A DNA stretch of 64,000 nt from Oceanobacillus sp. CFH 90083. GTDB taxonomy: Bacteria > Bacillota > Bacilli > Bacillales > Amphibacillaceae. The notes under the pieces are model-generated. The model was given only the letters and a program-made list of their open reading frames with translations, made no database searches and had not been told where the DNA came from. This document shows positions 53,229-62,882 of the stretch, one piece after another. The stretch lies in NCBI RefSeq assembly GCF_009389585.1, contig NZ_VIYG01000008.1, positions 1 to 64,000 of the forward strand, read 5' to 3'. The stretch's first letter is position 1, and every line of letters begins with the position of its first letter. The translations under genes and the position numbers were made by a program.

Positions 53229-54251
53229 ATGAAAAGAATTGTTTATCATGGAATTCAAGATTTGCGGTTGGAGGAAACAGAAATACCTGTGCCAAGCTAT
53301 GGAGAAGTAGTTATTAAGAATCTGGTTACATTAACCTGTGGAACTGATGCAAAGATGTATATGAGAGGATATCGTTACACACCGCCTCATCTTATTGGCC
53401 ATGAGGCAGCAGGGATAGTACATGCTGTGGGAGAAGGGGTAACTAAATTTAAGATAGGTGACCGGGTAGTTGCTCATAACACTGCACCATGTCATAAATG
53501 TTATTACTGTAAGAAGGGACAGCATTCCATGTGTGAGGATCTGCCTTCTAACTTGGGAAGTTATGCCGAGTATCAGCTTATTCCAAAGAATATTGTGGAA
53601 GAAACGATGTTCCAGCTGCCGGATGATATGGAATATAAGCAAGCCGCCTTAATGGAACCGCTTGCTTGTGCTGTGTATGGTACATCTCAGGTTCCGATTG
53701 AGTTGGGAGATACTGTTGTTGTCAATGGCTGCGGACCAATTGGGCTTATGTTTATCCGCTTGTGTTACTTGCGCGGGGCACGTGTTATTGCCTGTGATAT
53801 GAAGGACAATCGCCTGGAAAAAGCAAGAAAGCTTGGAGCATGGGAAACCGTTAAAGTAGGTGAAGGGGTGGATCAGGTTCAGGAAGTTCGTCAATTGACA
53901 GAGGATGAGCGGGGAGTAGATATTGCCATTGAAGCGGCAGGAGTTCCAGCTGTATGGAATATGGCTTTTGATATGGTTCGTCCCGGTGGAACGGTGCTGT
54001 GCTTTGGCGGAACGAAAACGGGTACGGAGGTAACCTTTGATTGCACAAAGCTTCATTACGAGCAAATTACTGTAAAGGGTGTATTTCACACGACACCAAT
54101 TCATGTTAAAGCTGCTTTTGAGCTATTAAAAATGAAAGCGATTGAAGCGAGTGATTTCGTTGAGAAGGAGTATACCATTGAGCAGACGGAGCAGGCGATA
54201 CTGGAGCATGCCAGGGGTGAGGTTATTAAAAATTGTATCGTTTATAACTGA
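53229..54251 (+). CDS. Zinc-dependent polyol/alcohol dehydrogenase
   Basis: 340 residues of the medium-chain dehydrogenase family. The catalytic zinc region is LTCGTDAKMY and GHEAAGIV; the structural zinc site is CHKCYYCKKGQHSMC; the NAD-binding motif is VVNGCGPIGLMFIRL. It is closest in type to sorbitol/galactitol-phosphate or threonine dehydrogenases. In this operon it probably oxidises the phosphorylated polyol to a ketose phosphate. GGAGGACG precedes the ATG at 53229. Specificity unproven. Confidence 0.88.
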   Translation: MKRIVYHGIQDLRLEETEIPVPSYGEVVIKNLVTLTCGTDAKMYMRGYRYTPPHLIGHEAAGIVHAVGEGVTKFKIGDRVVAHNTAPCHKCYYCKKGQHSMCEDLPSNLGSYAEYQLIPKNIVEETMFQLPDDMEYKQAALMEPLACAVYGTSQVPIELGDTVVVNGCGPIGLMFIRLCYLRGARVIACDMKDNRLEKARKLGAWETVKVGEGVDQVQEVRQLTEDERGVDIAIEAAGVPAVWNMAFDMVRPGGTVLCFGGTKTGTEVTFDCTKLHYEQITVKGVFHTTPIHVKAAFELLKMKAIEASDFVEKEYTIEQTEQAILEHARGEVIKNCIVYN

Positions 54252-54302
54252 ACAAAGGCATGGATATTAAACATGAAGACATGATGTGGGAGATGGTGGA
54301 AA

Positions 54303-54797
54303 GTGAATTTATTAGATTTATTCGATGAACAGCTCGTTCATTTTGATTGCGAGGCAGCATCCAGTGAAGAGCTGTTGGAAAAAATGGCGAATCGGCTTGA
54401 AAAAAAGAATTTAGTAAAGGATAGCTACAAACGGGCTATTATTGAGCGTGAACATAAATTTCCGACAGGATTACCTACAAAAGTGATAAAAATAGCACTG
54501 CCTCACACAGATGTAGAACATGTCCATCAATCGTGTATCAGCATAGCTAAGCTGAAAGAACCGGTGCAATTTCGGGAAATGGGGAATAACAACAGCGAGG
54601 TTGCAGTGAATTTAGTCTTTATGCTTGCACTGAATGGAAGTCAGGATCATCTGAAAGTGATTCAAAAGTTAATCAGCCTATTTTCACAGGAAGAGGTTAT
54701 GCAGGATTTACAGAAAGCAAGTAATAAAAACGAGTTATTAGATACGGTTCTCAAGGCTATTCAGGCAATGGGAGACAATATGATAACTAAAAATTAG
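54303..54797 (+). CDS. PTS galactitol-type EIIA
   Basis: 164 residues of the fructose/mannitol EIIA fold, with FPTGLPT and the phosphorylated His68 in IALPHTDVEHV, typical of GatA. It passes phosphate from HPr to EIIB. It starts with GTG 54303. It lies ahead of EIIB and EIIC in the usual GatABC order. Confidence 0.9.
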   Translation: MNLLDLFDEQLVHFDCEAASSEELLEKMANRLEKKNLVKDSYKRAIIEREHKFPTGLPTKVIKIALPHTDVEHVHQSCISIAKLKEPVQFREMGNNNSEVAVNLVFMLALNGSQDHLKVIQKLISLFSQEEVMQDLQKASNKNELLDTVLKAIQAMGDNMITKN

Positions 54798-54812
54798 AGG
54801 AGGAAGAATAAA

Positions 54813-55100
54813 ATGAAAAAAATTATTGTGGCTTGTGGCGGAGGAATTGCTACTTCACAAACGGTAGCAGTAAAATTAGAGAATTTATTGAAGGAAAAAG
54901 GTCTGGGACATAAAGCCAGCATTGAAGCGATTAATATTAATTCGATTCCGACATACATTAAAAGCTCGGATATCTATGTTTCCATTACACAAGAGCCGGA
55001 AGGAAAGTATGATATTCCTGTATTCAGCGGTATTCCGTTTCTGACAGGGATAGGTGTGGAAGAAGAGCTGGAGAAAATTATCGATATCGTAAATACCTGA
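54813..55100 (+). CDS. PTS galactitol-type EIIB
   Basis: 95 residues. The P-loop with the phosphorylated Cys8 reads VACGGGIATSQTV, the GatB signature. It transfers phosphate from EIIA to the sugar bound by EIIC. AGGAGGAAG precedes the ATG, and it starts 15 bases after EIIA. Confidence 0.92.
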   Translation: MKKIIVACGGGIATSQTVAVKLENLLKEKGLGHKASIEAININSIPTYIKSSDIYVSITQEPEGKYDIPVFSGIPFLTGIGVEEELEKIIDIVNT

Positions 55101-55146
55101 GAACGATAAAAATAGATGGAATGCTTGAATATAAAGGGGGATAAGT

Positions 55147-56505
55147 ATGGGCTATGTTGAGGTTTTTTTCCAAGGTTTAATTGATATGGGAGCACCAGTA
55201 TTTCTGACGATTATCCTGACTGCTCTCGGCCTTATTTTTCGAATGAAATTCAGCCGCGCTTTTTCAGCAGGTTTAACATTGGGCGTAGCACTGGTCGGGA
55301 TCAATATTGTTGTAGATTTTATGATTACCAATGTCGGTGAAGCTTCCCGGTCATTTGTAGAAATAACCGGTATACAGCTCGGAGCGCTGGATATGGGCTG
55401 GCCGCCGGCATTAGGGCTTGCATGGACATGGGAATTCGCATTTTTAATGTTCCCTATTCAAATCCTGGTTAATATTCTGATGCTATCTTTCCGCTGGACA
55501 TCCTGTGTCAACGTGGATATGTGGAATGTAGGAAATAAAGTATGTACGGCATTTCTTGTTGCTTATGTATCCGGACATGCCTGGTTAGGTCTATTATTTG
55601 CGACACTTCAATCTATACTTGAATTAAAGAATGCTGACTATACGCGCTACCGCCTGCAAAAGCTTACGGGAATTCCCGGGGTATCGATGCCGCATCCGAT
55701 GTTCTTGTCTGGTATTTGGTTTTATCCATTTGTCAAAATCATGGATAAGATTCTTCCCAGCACCGTGAATTTTGATGCCCAAAAACTGCGCGATAAGATT
55801 GGAATATTTGGAGAAACGCATGTAATGGGATTTTTAATTGGCTGCTTAATTGGAATATTTGGCGGCTACGATATCAGATCCGTGCTGACACTTGGCGTTC
55901 AAGCTGGAGCAGCCTTAATGCTGTTTCCATTAGTTGCAAAGCTGTTTACTACAGCACTTACTCCGATCAGCGAATCAGCGACGGCTTATATGAAGAAGCG
56001 TTTTAGCAACCGTGCTTTTACGATTGGTTTAGACTGGCCGATTATGGCAGGGCGCTCGGAGCACTGGTTAATTATGATTTTAACCATTCCTATTATTTTA
56101 GTTTACTCTTTAATTTTGCCTGGGAATCTTGTGCTTCCATTTGGAGGCTTAATGAACATATGTATGGTCGTTCCGCTCTTTTATCTGACAATGGGTAATC
56201 TGCCAAAAATGGCGATTGGTACAATTATAGGGATTCCCATGCAATTGTACGTTGCTTCCTATTTTGCACCGCACTTCACGGCACTGGCTAATGCTACCGG
56301 CGGAGTAGAGGTACCTCAGGGGCAGATGCTGGCATGGTTTGGAATGGATATATCGGAACTGCGATATATTGTTGCTGAATTTTCGTTGTTTACACCAATT
56401 GGGATTGCTTTGTTTATCGTGACTGTAGGTCTTTCAATCTATTATTTTAAAGGAATCAAGAAGGAAGATTTGCAAATCAAGAAGGAAATGGGTATTGAAG
56501 ATTGA
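55147..56505 (+). CDS. PTS galactitol-type EIIC permease
   Basis: 452 residues, about ten transmembrane segments, with GatC features such as GWPPALGLAWTWEFAFLMFP, SFRWTSCVNVDMWN and FGETHVMGFLIGCLIGIFGG. It carries and phosphorylates the substrate together with EIIA and EIIB. Given the genes around it, the substrate is probably a polyol. GGGGG precedes the ATG. Confidence 0.92.
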   Translation: MGYVEVFFQGLIDMGAPVFLTIILTALGLIFRMKFSRAFSAGLTLGVALVGINIVVDFMITNVGEASRSFVEITGIQLGALDMGWPPALGLAWTWEFAFLMFPIQILVNILMLSFRWTSCVNVDMWNVGNKVCTAFLVAYVSGHAWLGLLFATLQSILELKNADYTRYRLQKLTGIPGVSMPHPMFLSGIWFYPFVKIMDKILPSTVNFDAQKLRDKIGIFGETHVMGFLIGCLIGIFGGYDIRSVLTLGVQAGAALMLFPLVAKLFTTALTPISESATAYMKKRFSNRAFTIGLDWPIMAGRSEHWLIMILTIPIILVYSLILPGNLVLPFGGLMNICMVVPLFYLTMGNLPKMAIGTIIGIPMQLYVASYFAPHFTALANATGGVEVPQGQMLAWFGMDISELRYIVAEFSLFTPIGIALFIVTVGLSIYYFKGIKKEDLQIKKEMGIED

Positions 56506-56529
56506 TAATGTGATAATGGAGGAATGAAT

Positions 56530-56757
56530 ATGTGGCTAAAAAAAGCGATTTTTTTCTTTTTTTTAGGATTGAGCATCATCTTTTTAATTGTCAGCATTTT
56601 AAGCTGGAATATGTTATTAGGAGCCTGCTCGTTTGTCATTGCATTAGGATTAACACGTTATCTGGATGAGGCAGGTTTACCTTCTCGTTACAGTATGAAG
56701 GAAGTACGGAAAGAGCTGAAAGAAAAGCGTGCGCTGCCAAGAGCCGAGCATGAAGTT
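56530..56757 (+). CDS. Small membrane protein of the PTS operon
   Basis: About 76 residues: two hydrophobic segments (about 5-25 and 28-45) and a charged tail (EVRKELKEKRALPRAEHE). The ATG at 56530 is 7 bases after GGAGG; the ATG at 56524 is too close. It sits between EIIC and dhaK with only short gaps. I know no family; it may help EIIC or anchor an enzyme. Confidence 0.65.
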
Positions 56758-56777
56758 TGAATGAACGGAGGGGTACC

Positions 56778-57782
56778 ATGAAGAAATTAATTAATAATGT
56801 AGAGGATGTTGTTGCAGAAAGCTTAGAAGGATTTCTAATGGCAAACCGCAGAACGCATCAACAGGTAGCTGGTGTGAACGGGTTAGTCGTAAATGATATA
56901 AACAAGAAAAAAGTAAGTGTTATTACGGGAGGCGGCAGTGGTCATGAGCCGGTGTTCATCGGCTTAACAGGGGAAGGAATGGCAGACGGTGCAGCCCTGG
57001 GAAGTGTATTTGCTTCTCCAGATCCGCACACGATATTAGAAGTTATTAAGGGAGCCAATACAGATGAAGGAGTTCTATGCCTTGTTATCAACTATGCAGG
57101 AGATACGATGAACTTTGGTGTCGCCTCGGAATTGGCGGAGCTGGAAGGAATAAATGTAGCAACAGCCCTTGTAACCGATGATGTGGCATCTGCCCCCAAA
57201 GGACAGGAAGAGGAGCGGAGAGGAATTGCCGGCTTACTTCTGGTTACAAAGGTGACAGGAGCGGCTGCGCAGGAAGGGTACACGCTTACTGAAACGAAGC
57301 AAGTGGCGGAGAAAGCAAACGAAAATATCCGTTCCCTGAGTGTTGCGCTTACCCCTTGTTCTCTTCCGGGAAGCAAAGCGAATTTTACCATTGAAGAGGA
57401 TGCTTATGAGTTTGGAATGGGTATCCATGGTGAACCCGGGATTCAAAAGAAGAAGCTGCAAGCAGCTGATAAGATCGTTGAGGAGATGGTCACGGTCATT
57501 GCGGATGATCTGGAACTGCAAGAGGCAGATGAGGTTGTGGTTCTCGTAAATGGTACCGGCGCAACCAGTCTATTAGAATTGAATATTGTTCATCGCCAGG
57601 TTGGGAAGCTGATGGAAAATAAAGGAGTCGTTATTTATGATTCCATCATCGGCTCGCACTGTACATCCCTGGAAATGGCAGGGGTATCGATTTCGATGTT
57701 AAGACTTGATGCGGAGTTAAAGCGTTTGTACAATGCACCGGCATATACACCTTATTTTTATAAAAGAGGTGAGCAGACTTGA
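56778..57782 (+). CDS. dhaK: Dihydroxyacetone kinase subunit DhaK
   Basis: 334 residues. GGGSGHEPVFIGL near 50 and MGIHGEPGI near 212, whose His covalently binds the keto substrate, are the DhaK hallmarks; GSHCTSLEMAGVS is a conserved late segment. It binds dihydroxyacetone or a similar short ketose for phosphorylation by DhaL. GGAGG lies 6 bases before the ATG at 56778. No DhaM phosphotransferase gene is here, so phosphate may come from ATP or a distant DhaM. It overlaps dhaL by 4 bases. Confidence 0.92.
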   Translation: MKKLINNVEDVVAESLEGFLMANRRTHQQVAGVNGLVVNDINKKKVSVITGGGSGHEPVFIGLTGEGMADGAALGSVFASPDPHTILEVIKGANTDEGVLCLVINYAGDTMNFGVASELAELEGINVATALVTDDVASAPKGQEEERRGIAGLLLVTKVTGAAAQEGYTLTETKQVAEKANENIRSLSVALTPCSLPGSKANFTIEEDAYEFGMGIHGEPGIQKKKLQAADKIVEEMVTVIADDLELQEADEVVVLVNGTGATSLLELNIVHRQVGKLMENKGVVIYDSIIGSHCTSLEMAGVSISMLRLDAELKRLYNAPAYTPYFYKRGEQT

Positions 57783-58414
57783 AACAATTAAATATACAAG
57801 AGACACAGAATATGCTGCTCTTTATGGCGGAAAGATTGATGGCAAGTAAAGAACTCCTGTGTGAAATTGATGGCAAAGTGGGCGATGGAGATCATGGCTT
57901 TGGCATTGAAAGAGGATTTAAGGCCGTGAAAGCAATGCTTGAGGAGAATACTTATGCCACGATTAATGAATTATTTAAAGCTTCCGGGATGACGATGCTG
58001 CATTCGATGGGTGGTGCTTCCGGAGTTATTTTTTCACAATTGTTTTTAGGAGCTGCTGCTATTCCTGAGGAAGAAAAGCTTACCTCAGAAATACTGGCAC
58101 AAGTCATGCGCAAGGGACTGGAAAAGATTAAGGCAACAGGGAAAGCGCAGCTTGGAGATAAAACCATGATTGATGCATTGGAGCCGGCGGTTCTTGAATT
58201 AGAGCAGGAAAGCAGCGGCTCTCTGGAGGAAGCGACAGGAAAAGCAATGCTAGCTGCGGAGAATGGTGTGGAAAAAACAAAGGAGTATCCTGCTAAATTT
58301 GGCAGAGCAAAGTTTGTTTACGAGCGTTCCATAGGGGTACAGGATGCTGGAGCGACGACCGTATTTCTGATGTTTGAAGCGATGCATACGTATATTTCAC
58401 AACAAAATGAATAG
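57779..58414 (+). CDS. dhaL: Dihydroxyacetone kinase subunit DhaL
   Basis: 211 residues with the nucleotide/magnesium motif GKVGDGDHGFGIERGF near 32 and GKAQLGDKTMIDAL and GRAKFVYERSIGVQDAGA later, all typical of DhaL. It holds the nucleotide and transfers phosphate to the ketose on DhaK. The TTG start overlaps the dhaK stop (TTGA), showing translational coupling. Confidence 0.92.
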   Translation: MKQLNIQETQNMLLFMAERLMASKELLCEIDGKVGDGDHGFGIERGFKAVKAMLEENTYATINELFKASGMTMLHSMGGASGVIFSQLFLGAAAIPEEEKLTSEILAQVMRKGLEKIKATGKAQLGDKTMIDALEPAVLELEQESSGSLEEATGKAMLAAENGVEKTKEYPAKFGRAKFVYERSIGVQDAGATTVFLMFEAMHTYISQQNE

Positions 58415-58430
58415 ATGGAGGTAATATTTG

Positions 58431-59249
58431 ATGGCAACCGATTTTTTAAATACTCCTTTTATGACAAGTATTATCGATACATGCAGCCAGATTTATCAAG
58501 CCGGCTGGGCTGAAAACCATGCTGGAAATCTGAGCTATCTACTGACAGAGGAAGAAATAGAAGCATATATCGGCACAGATAAGAAAGTGATCTCATCAAG
58601 GAAGCTGGAGGTGCCTTGTCCGAATTTAAGCAACAAGTATTTTTTAGTAACAGCAGCCGGAAGCCCGTTTAAAAATATCATAAAGGAGCCGGATAAGCAC
58701 CTCGGTATTATTCAAATTAATGAGGATGGCAGTGGATTTGATATCATTTGGGGTTTCCGCGGGAATAAGCGTCCTACCAGTGAACTGCCGACACATCTGC
58801 TTTGCCACAGTGAGCGGCTGGAAGCAGATGATCAGCATCGCATTGTGCTGCATTGTCACCCTGACTACACCATTGCGATGACATTTATGCATGAACTGGA
58901 TCAAAACGCTTTTACAAAAACAATGTGGTCGCTAAATTCGGAATGTGTTCTTGTATTTCCGGAAGGGCTGGGGCTACTCCCTTGGATGGTCTGTGGCAAT
59001 GGAGAAATTGGTATGGAGACAGCTGGGAAAATGAAAGAATTCAGAATTGTTATCTGGCCGCATCATGGCATTCTCGCCGCAGGGCAATCCGTGGATCAAG
59101 CATTGGGATTAATTGAAACCATTGAAAAAGCGGCACGTGTGTATGTTGTGACAGACGGGAAAAGGAAGCAATGTATGACAGAGGATCAGATAATTGCACT
59201 GGCAGATGCATTTCATTTAAATGTGAGAAAAGGAATTGTGATGGAGTAG
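58431..59249 (+). CDS. rhaD: Rhamnulose-1-phosphate aldolase-type enzyme
   Basis: 272 residues of the class II aldolase/RhaD family: AENHAGNLSY near 28, the zinc-binding HCHPDYT near 140 and PHHGI near 208. The family splits a ketose 1-phosphate to dihydroxyacetone phosphate and an aldehyde. Because no rhamnose isomerase or rhamnulokinase is present, the substrate here may be another ketose phosphate made by the dehydrogenase upstream. GGAGG lies 9 bases before the ATG at 58431. The symbol reflects the family, not proven rhamnose use. Confidence 0.85.
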   Translation: MATDFLNTPFMTSIIDTCSQIYQAGWAENHAGNLSYLLTEEEIEAYIGTDKKVISSRKLEVPCPNLSNKYFLVTAAGSPFKNIIKEPDKHLGIIQINEDGSGFDIIWGFRGNKRPTSELPTHLLCHSERLEADDQHRIVLHCHPDYTIAMTFMHELDQNAFTKTMWSLNSECVLVFPEGLGLLPWMVCGNGEIGMETAGKMKEFRIVIWPHHGILAAGQSVDQALGLIETIEKAARVYVVTDGKRKQCMTEDQIIALADAFHLNVRKGIVME

Positions 59250-59271
59250 AAACATGATTAGAACTTGGAAG

Positions 59272-59315
59272 CCGTATGAAATCAAGGGGTTATATATTGA
59301 TTTTATACGGTTTTT
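59272..59315 (+). terminator. Terminator of the PTS/aldolase operon
   Basis: CCGTAT pairs with ATACGG, with AAATCA and TGATTT further in; five T follow. It lies 22 bases after the aldolase gene. Confidence 0.8.
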
Positions 59316-59458
59316 GGTTGGGGAAACTTAGCACATCGTTTATCCAAAAGTACACGAAAGCCGGTGTAAATGCTTACGTACTATCCAGGAGACTTAAAAT
59401 CATTAATTTGTTAGAATAGTATCTATGTTATAAATTTAAATTTTCGGAGGCAGGAAGC

Positions 59459-60643
59459 ATGAGTAAAAAGGAAGTTTTATATGAAAAATTAGATAATACT
59501 TATGAAGAAATGGTAGCTATTAGAAGGCATCTGCATCAGTATCCGGAATTGTCCTTTCAAGAGGTAAAGACACCGGAATATATTGCGGCATACCATGAAA
59601 AGTTAGGGCATCGGGTACGAAAGAATGTAGGCGGAAATGGAGTGGTAGCCTATTTAGAGGGAGCAAATCCAGGACCGACGATAGCGTTACGGGCTGATTT
59701 TGATGCTCTGCCAATACAGGAGGAAACAGATCTTCCTTTTCAGTCTGAAAATCCAGGGGTAATGCATGCGTGTGGACATGATGGGCATACAGCAACACTG
59801 CTGGGTCTGGCAAAAGTCTTAAATGGAATAAAAGAAGGTTTGGCAGGAACAGTTGTATTCATTCATCAGCATGCGGAAGAAGTGATCCCGGGTGGTGCAA
59901 AACCAATGATTGAGGATGGCTGTTTGGACGGAGTGGACGTGATATTTGGTACGCACTTACAAGCTGAAGTGCCCGTTGGCGAAATTCGTTACCGGGTAGG
60001 TCCTCTTCAGGCAGCAGCAGATTTCTTTGATATTCATATTCAGGGAAAAGGCGGACATGGGGCATCGCCTCATCAGACAAAGGATAGCATTTTAATAGGA
60101 AGCCAGCTGGTCACGAATTTGCAGCAAATAGTCAGCAGAAAGGTAGATCCTTTAGATCTGGCCGTTGTTTCTGTAGGGTCCTTTGAAGCAAAGAATGCGA
60201 ATAATGTGATTGCTGATACAGCACTGTTAAAAGGGACAGTCCGTACGTTTGATGAAGAGGTAAGAGATTTGATTGAAAATGAGATGCAGACGATCGTTTC
60301 TTCTACTTGTGCATTATCTGATGCAGAGGGTGTTTTAAATTACCAGAGAGGCTATCCGGCTCTGGTCAATCACGCAGAGGAAACAGCGTTTGTGGCTGAA
60401 CTGGCGAAGGATGTGCCTGGAGTTGAAGAGGTAGCAGAATCAAGGAAAATCATGGGCGGAGAAGATTTTTCTTATTATCTCCAGCATGTGAAGGGTACAT
60501 TTTTCTTTACAGGTGCAGAGGTTACCGGCAAACCATCGTACCCGCATCACCATCCTAAATTTGATATTGATGAAAAAGGACTGCTTCTTGCAGCTAAGGT
60601 GCTGGGTACAGCGGTGTTAGATTATATGGCTGAGAATAAATAG
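59459..60643 (+). CDS. M20D amidohydrolase (N-acyl amino acid type)
   Basis: 394 residues. The metal site segments are MHACGHDGHTA near 101, IHQHAEEV near 135 and a late GGEDFSYYLQ, all typical of HipO/AbgB-type amidohydrolases. It cleaves an N-acyl group or indole-type conjugate from an amino acid in the cytoplasm. GGAGG precedes the ATG. It is monocistronic; a weak hairpin (60662-60697, CACTTAGA with TCTGAGTG and a T-run) follows. In the gap to 61045 I see nothing else. Confidence 0.88.
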   Translation: MSKKEVLYEKLDNTYEEMVAIRRHLHQYPELSFQEVKTPEYIAAYHEKLGHRVRKNVGGNGVVAYLEGANPGPTIALRADFDALPIQEETDLPFQSENPGVMHACGHDGHTATLLGLAKVLNGIKEGLAGTVVFIHQHAEEVIPGGAKPMIEDGCLDGVDVIFGTHLQAEVPVGEIRYRVGPLQAAADFFDIHIQGKGGHGASPHQTKDSILIGSQLVTNLQQIVSRKVDPLDLAVVSVGSFEAKNANNVIADTALLKGTVRTFDEEVRDLIENEMQTIVSSTCALSDAEGVLNYQRGYPALVNHAEETAFVAELAKDVPGVEEVAESRKIMGGEDFSYYLQHVKGTFFFTGAEVTGKPSYPHHHPKFDIDEKGLLLAAKVLGTAVLDYMAENK

Positions 60644-61045
60644 ATAAATAAATGATAGAGGCACTTAGATTGATTGAAAACCTTTCTGAGTGTTTTTGTC
60701 ATTGTGAAGAGTTTACTTTAGCTATAGCCTTATTTGTAAAGAGTACGGGCTAAAATATAATCAAAAAATTGAATTCAACGTATCCATCGCTGTTCTCGTT
60801 ATTCCTGTCTCTGTGTATTTTTAGTTATTATTACTATAGTAGAACTATTGTGTTGATTATAGGAAATTTTTGATGGCAGGTGGAAGGAAAAGAGGTTATA
60901 TGACTCTAATACTTTTTTTAAGTATTAGTTTATTGTTAAATGAGAAAATATGTTCGCAATTATTAAGGAAGCCTTTGACCTGATATAAATAATACGTAAT
61001 AATAGAAGAAACTGCATATAAATCTATTTTAGGAGGCTGCTATCT

Positions 61046-62062
61046 ATGCTTACAATTGGTTATATTGGAAACGGAAAAAGCACGAACAGATATCATCTGC
61101 CATTCGTCCTGCAAAGAGAAAATATAAAGGTAAAAACAATTTATCGGAGAAATCCTGACCGCGATAGCTGGGATAAGATTAAAGGAGTGCATTATACTTC
61201 TGATTTAGATGAATTATTACAGGATGAGGACATTCAACTGATCGTGCTTTGCACAAAACATGACAGCCATTATGAATACGCAAAACGCGTTTTGGAACAT
61301 AATAAGCACTGTCTAGTTGAAAAGCCTTTTATGGAAACTTCAGAACAGGCAAAAGAAATATTTGCGCTGGCAAGGGAGAAAGGGCTAATTGTACAAACGT
61401 ATCAAAACAGACGTTTCGATAGTGATTTTTTAACCGTTCAAAAAGTGATCGAGGAAGGGAAACTCGGCGACTTGCTGGAAGTGGAGATGCACTATGACTA
61501 TTACCGTCCCGAAGTACCGGAGTCTGCCGATTCTTTTGATCCGAATGAATCCTTTTTATATGGGCACGGCTGTCATACACTGGATCAGGTAATCAGCTAT
61601 TTTGGCAAGCCGGATGATATCCATTATGATGTCAAACAATTGCTGGGGCAGGGACGAATGAATGACTATTTCGATTTAGATTTGTATTATGACGGGTTAA
61701 AAGTATCTGTGAAATCCAGTTATTTTAGAGTGAAAGAAAGACCGAGCTTTGTCGTTCATGGCAAAAAGGGGTGTTTTATCAAAGAAACAAAAGATCGTCA
61801 GGAAGAACACCTGAAGTTATTTTATATGCCTGACAATAAGGATTTTGGTATCGATACAATCAATCATTATGGTGTACTGACATATGTGGATGAAGAAGGT
61901 ACGGTGCATGAGGAAAAAGTGAAATCTGTAGATGGTGATTACGGTAGAGTATATGATGATGTATACGAAGCTGTTATAAATGGGAAGGATAAAACCATTA
62001 CGGATGAGCAGACGCTGTTGCAAATGGAAATGTTGGAAACGGGAATTGAGAATTTGAAGTAA
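61046..62062 (+). CDS. Gfo/Idh/MocA-family oxidoreductase
   Basis: 338 residues. Rossmann start IGYIGNGKSTNRYHLPFVL, VEKPFMETSEQA lysine motif, and the catalytic region FLYGHGCHTLDQVISYFGKP. The pattern resembles YvaA/IolW-like scyllo-inositol dehydrogenases of Bacillus, but the substrate cannot be fixed. AGGAGG precedes the ATG. It stands alone between a gene-poor gap and a terminator. Confidence 0.85.
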   Translation: MLTIGYIGNGKSTNRYHLPFVLQRENIKVKTIYRRNPDRDSWDKIKGVHYTSDLDELLQDEDIQLIVLCTKHDSHYEYAKRVLEHNKHCLVEKPFMETSEQAKEIFALAREKGLIVQTYQNRRFDSDFLTVQKVIEEGKLGDLLEVEMHYDYYRPEVPESADSFDPNESFLYGHGCHTLDQVISYFGKPDDIHYDVKQLLGQGRMNDYFDLDLYYDGLKVSVKSSYFRVKERPSFVVHGKKGCFIKETKDRQEEHLKLFYMPDNKDFGIDTINHYGVLTYVDEEGTVHEEKVKSVDGDYGRVYDDVYEAVINGKDKTITDEQTLLQMEMLETGIENLK

Positions 62063-62100
62063 GAAGAAAAATAGAATGGTGCCGTTACATAAACGGATAG

Positions 62101-62139
62101 AACCTGGATGGACAAGCTAATTGTTTATCCAGGTTTTTT
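62101..62139 (+). terminator. Rho-independent terminator
   Basis: AACCTGGAT pairs with ATCCAGGTT, followed by a T-run. It separates the oxidoreductase gene from the LXG toxin locus. Confidence 0.9.
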
Positions 62140-62232
62140 ATTTAACATAATTATTTTATAATTTCATTTCCTTTTATGGTAGAATAGTATTAATTATTTA
62201 GGTACTAATATATATGGAAGGAAGGATTTCTT

Positions 62233-62532
62233 ATGACTTGGGTGATCCAAAGTAATACTGGAACAGCGAAACAAATTGCGACGAACATTATAATCTCATT
62301 AGATAACCTTGCCAGTGCAGGTACCGTAATACGTGATACAGGAACAACCGTAGCTGGAAATCAATTAGCGCAGGAAGCAATCGAATTCGCATTAAATGGC
62401 CGGGAACAAATTGTTGAAGTGGTTCGCCATTCATGTGAGAATCTTCAACGTGTTGCGGAGGAATTTGAAGCAGCTGATCGAGAAATTCGTGACCTTATAG
62501 ATTCATCCCCGCTCTCGCTGGAGGGGAAATAG
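62233..62532 (+). CDS. Small LXG-partner protein (YwqI/DUF5344-like)
   Basis: 99 residues, predicted helical hairpin, starting MTWVIQSNTGTAKQIATNI. Such small helical proteins precede LXG toxin genes in Bacillaceae and act as targeting or export partners with them. GGAAGGA precedes the ATG. It overlaps or abuts the next gene. The family assignment is by pattern and context. Confidence 0.7.
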   Translation: MTWVIQSNTGTAKQIATNIIISLDNLASAGTVIRDTGTTVAGNQLAQEAIEFALNGREQIVEVVRHSCENLQRVAEEFEAADREIRDLIDSSPLSLEGK

Positions 62533-62882
62533 TGATGGAACCAAAAGATGAACTGCAAAAAATAAAACAGCAATTCTATCAATTGGAAGAAAAGTTTGAT
62601 AACCTGGAAAGATCAAGAAAACGGGTAGACTACATAGATGAGAGGTATCAAGAGCTATTTCATCGTATTACGAAGATGTATAGGGATTTAGAACAGCACA
62701 GTGAGATGCGGGAATTTTTTCAAATGCAGCAGGATCGTCTGCGACAGAGTGAACAAGCCATTTTTAGCCGCCTTGATGAAGAGAAGGAATCTTTATTATA
62801 TAAGAGACGACAGCTATATCAAGAGGAAGATGATCTGGCACATCAAAAACGTCGAATGTATCTGAATGAGGACGCCTTATGA
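62532..62882 (+). CDS. Coiled-coil LXG-partner protein (DUF3958-like)
   Basis: 116 residues, almost all coiled coil, rich in Glu, Gln and Arg (LEEKFDNLERSRKRVDYIDE near the start). DUF3958-like proteins sit just before LXG toxins and help them engage the type VII secretion machine. GTG 62532 is 7 bases after GGAGG; ATG 62535 is an alternative. Its stop overlaps the toxin start (ATGA), so the three genes are coupled. Confidence 0.7.
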   Translation: MMEPKDELQKIKQQFYQLEEKFDNLERSRKRVDYIDERYQELFHRITKMYRDLEQHSEMREFFQMQQDRLRQSEQAIFSRLDEEKESLLYKRRQLYQEEDDLAHQKRRMYLNEDAL

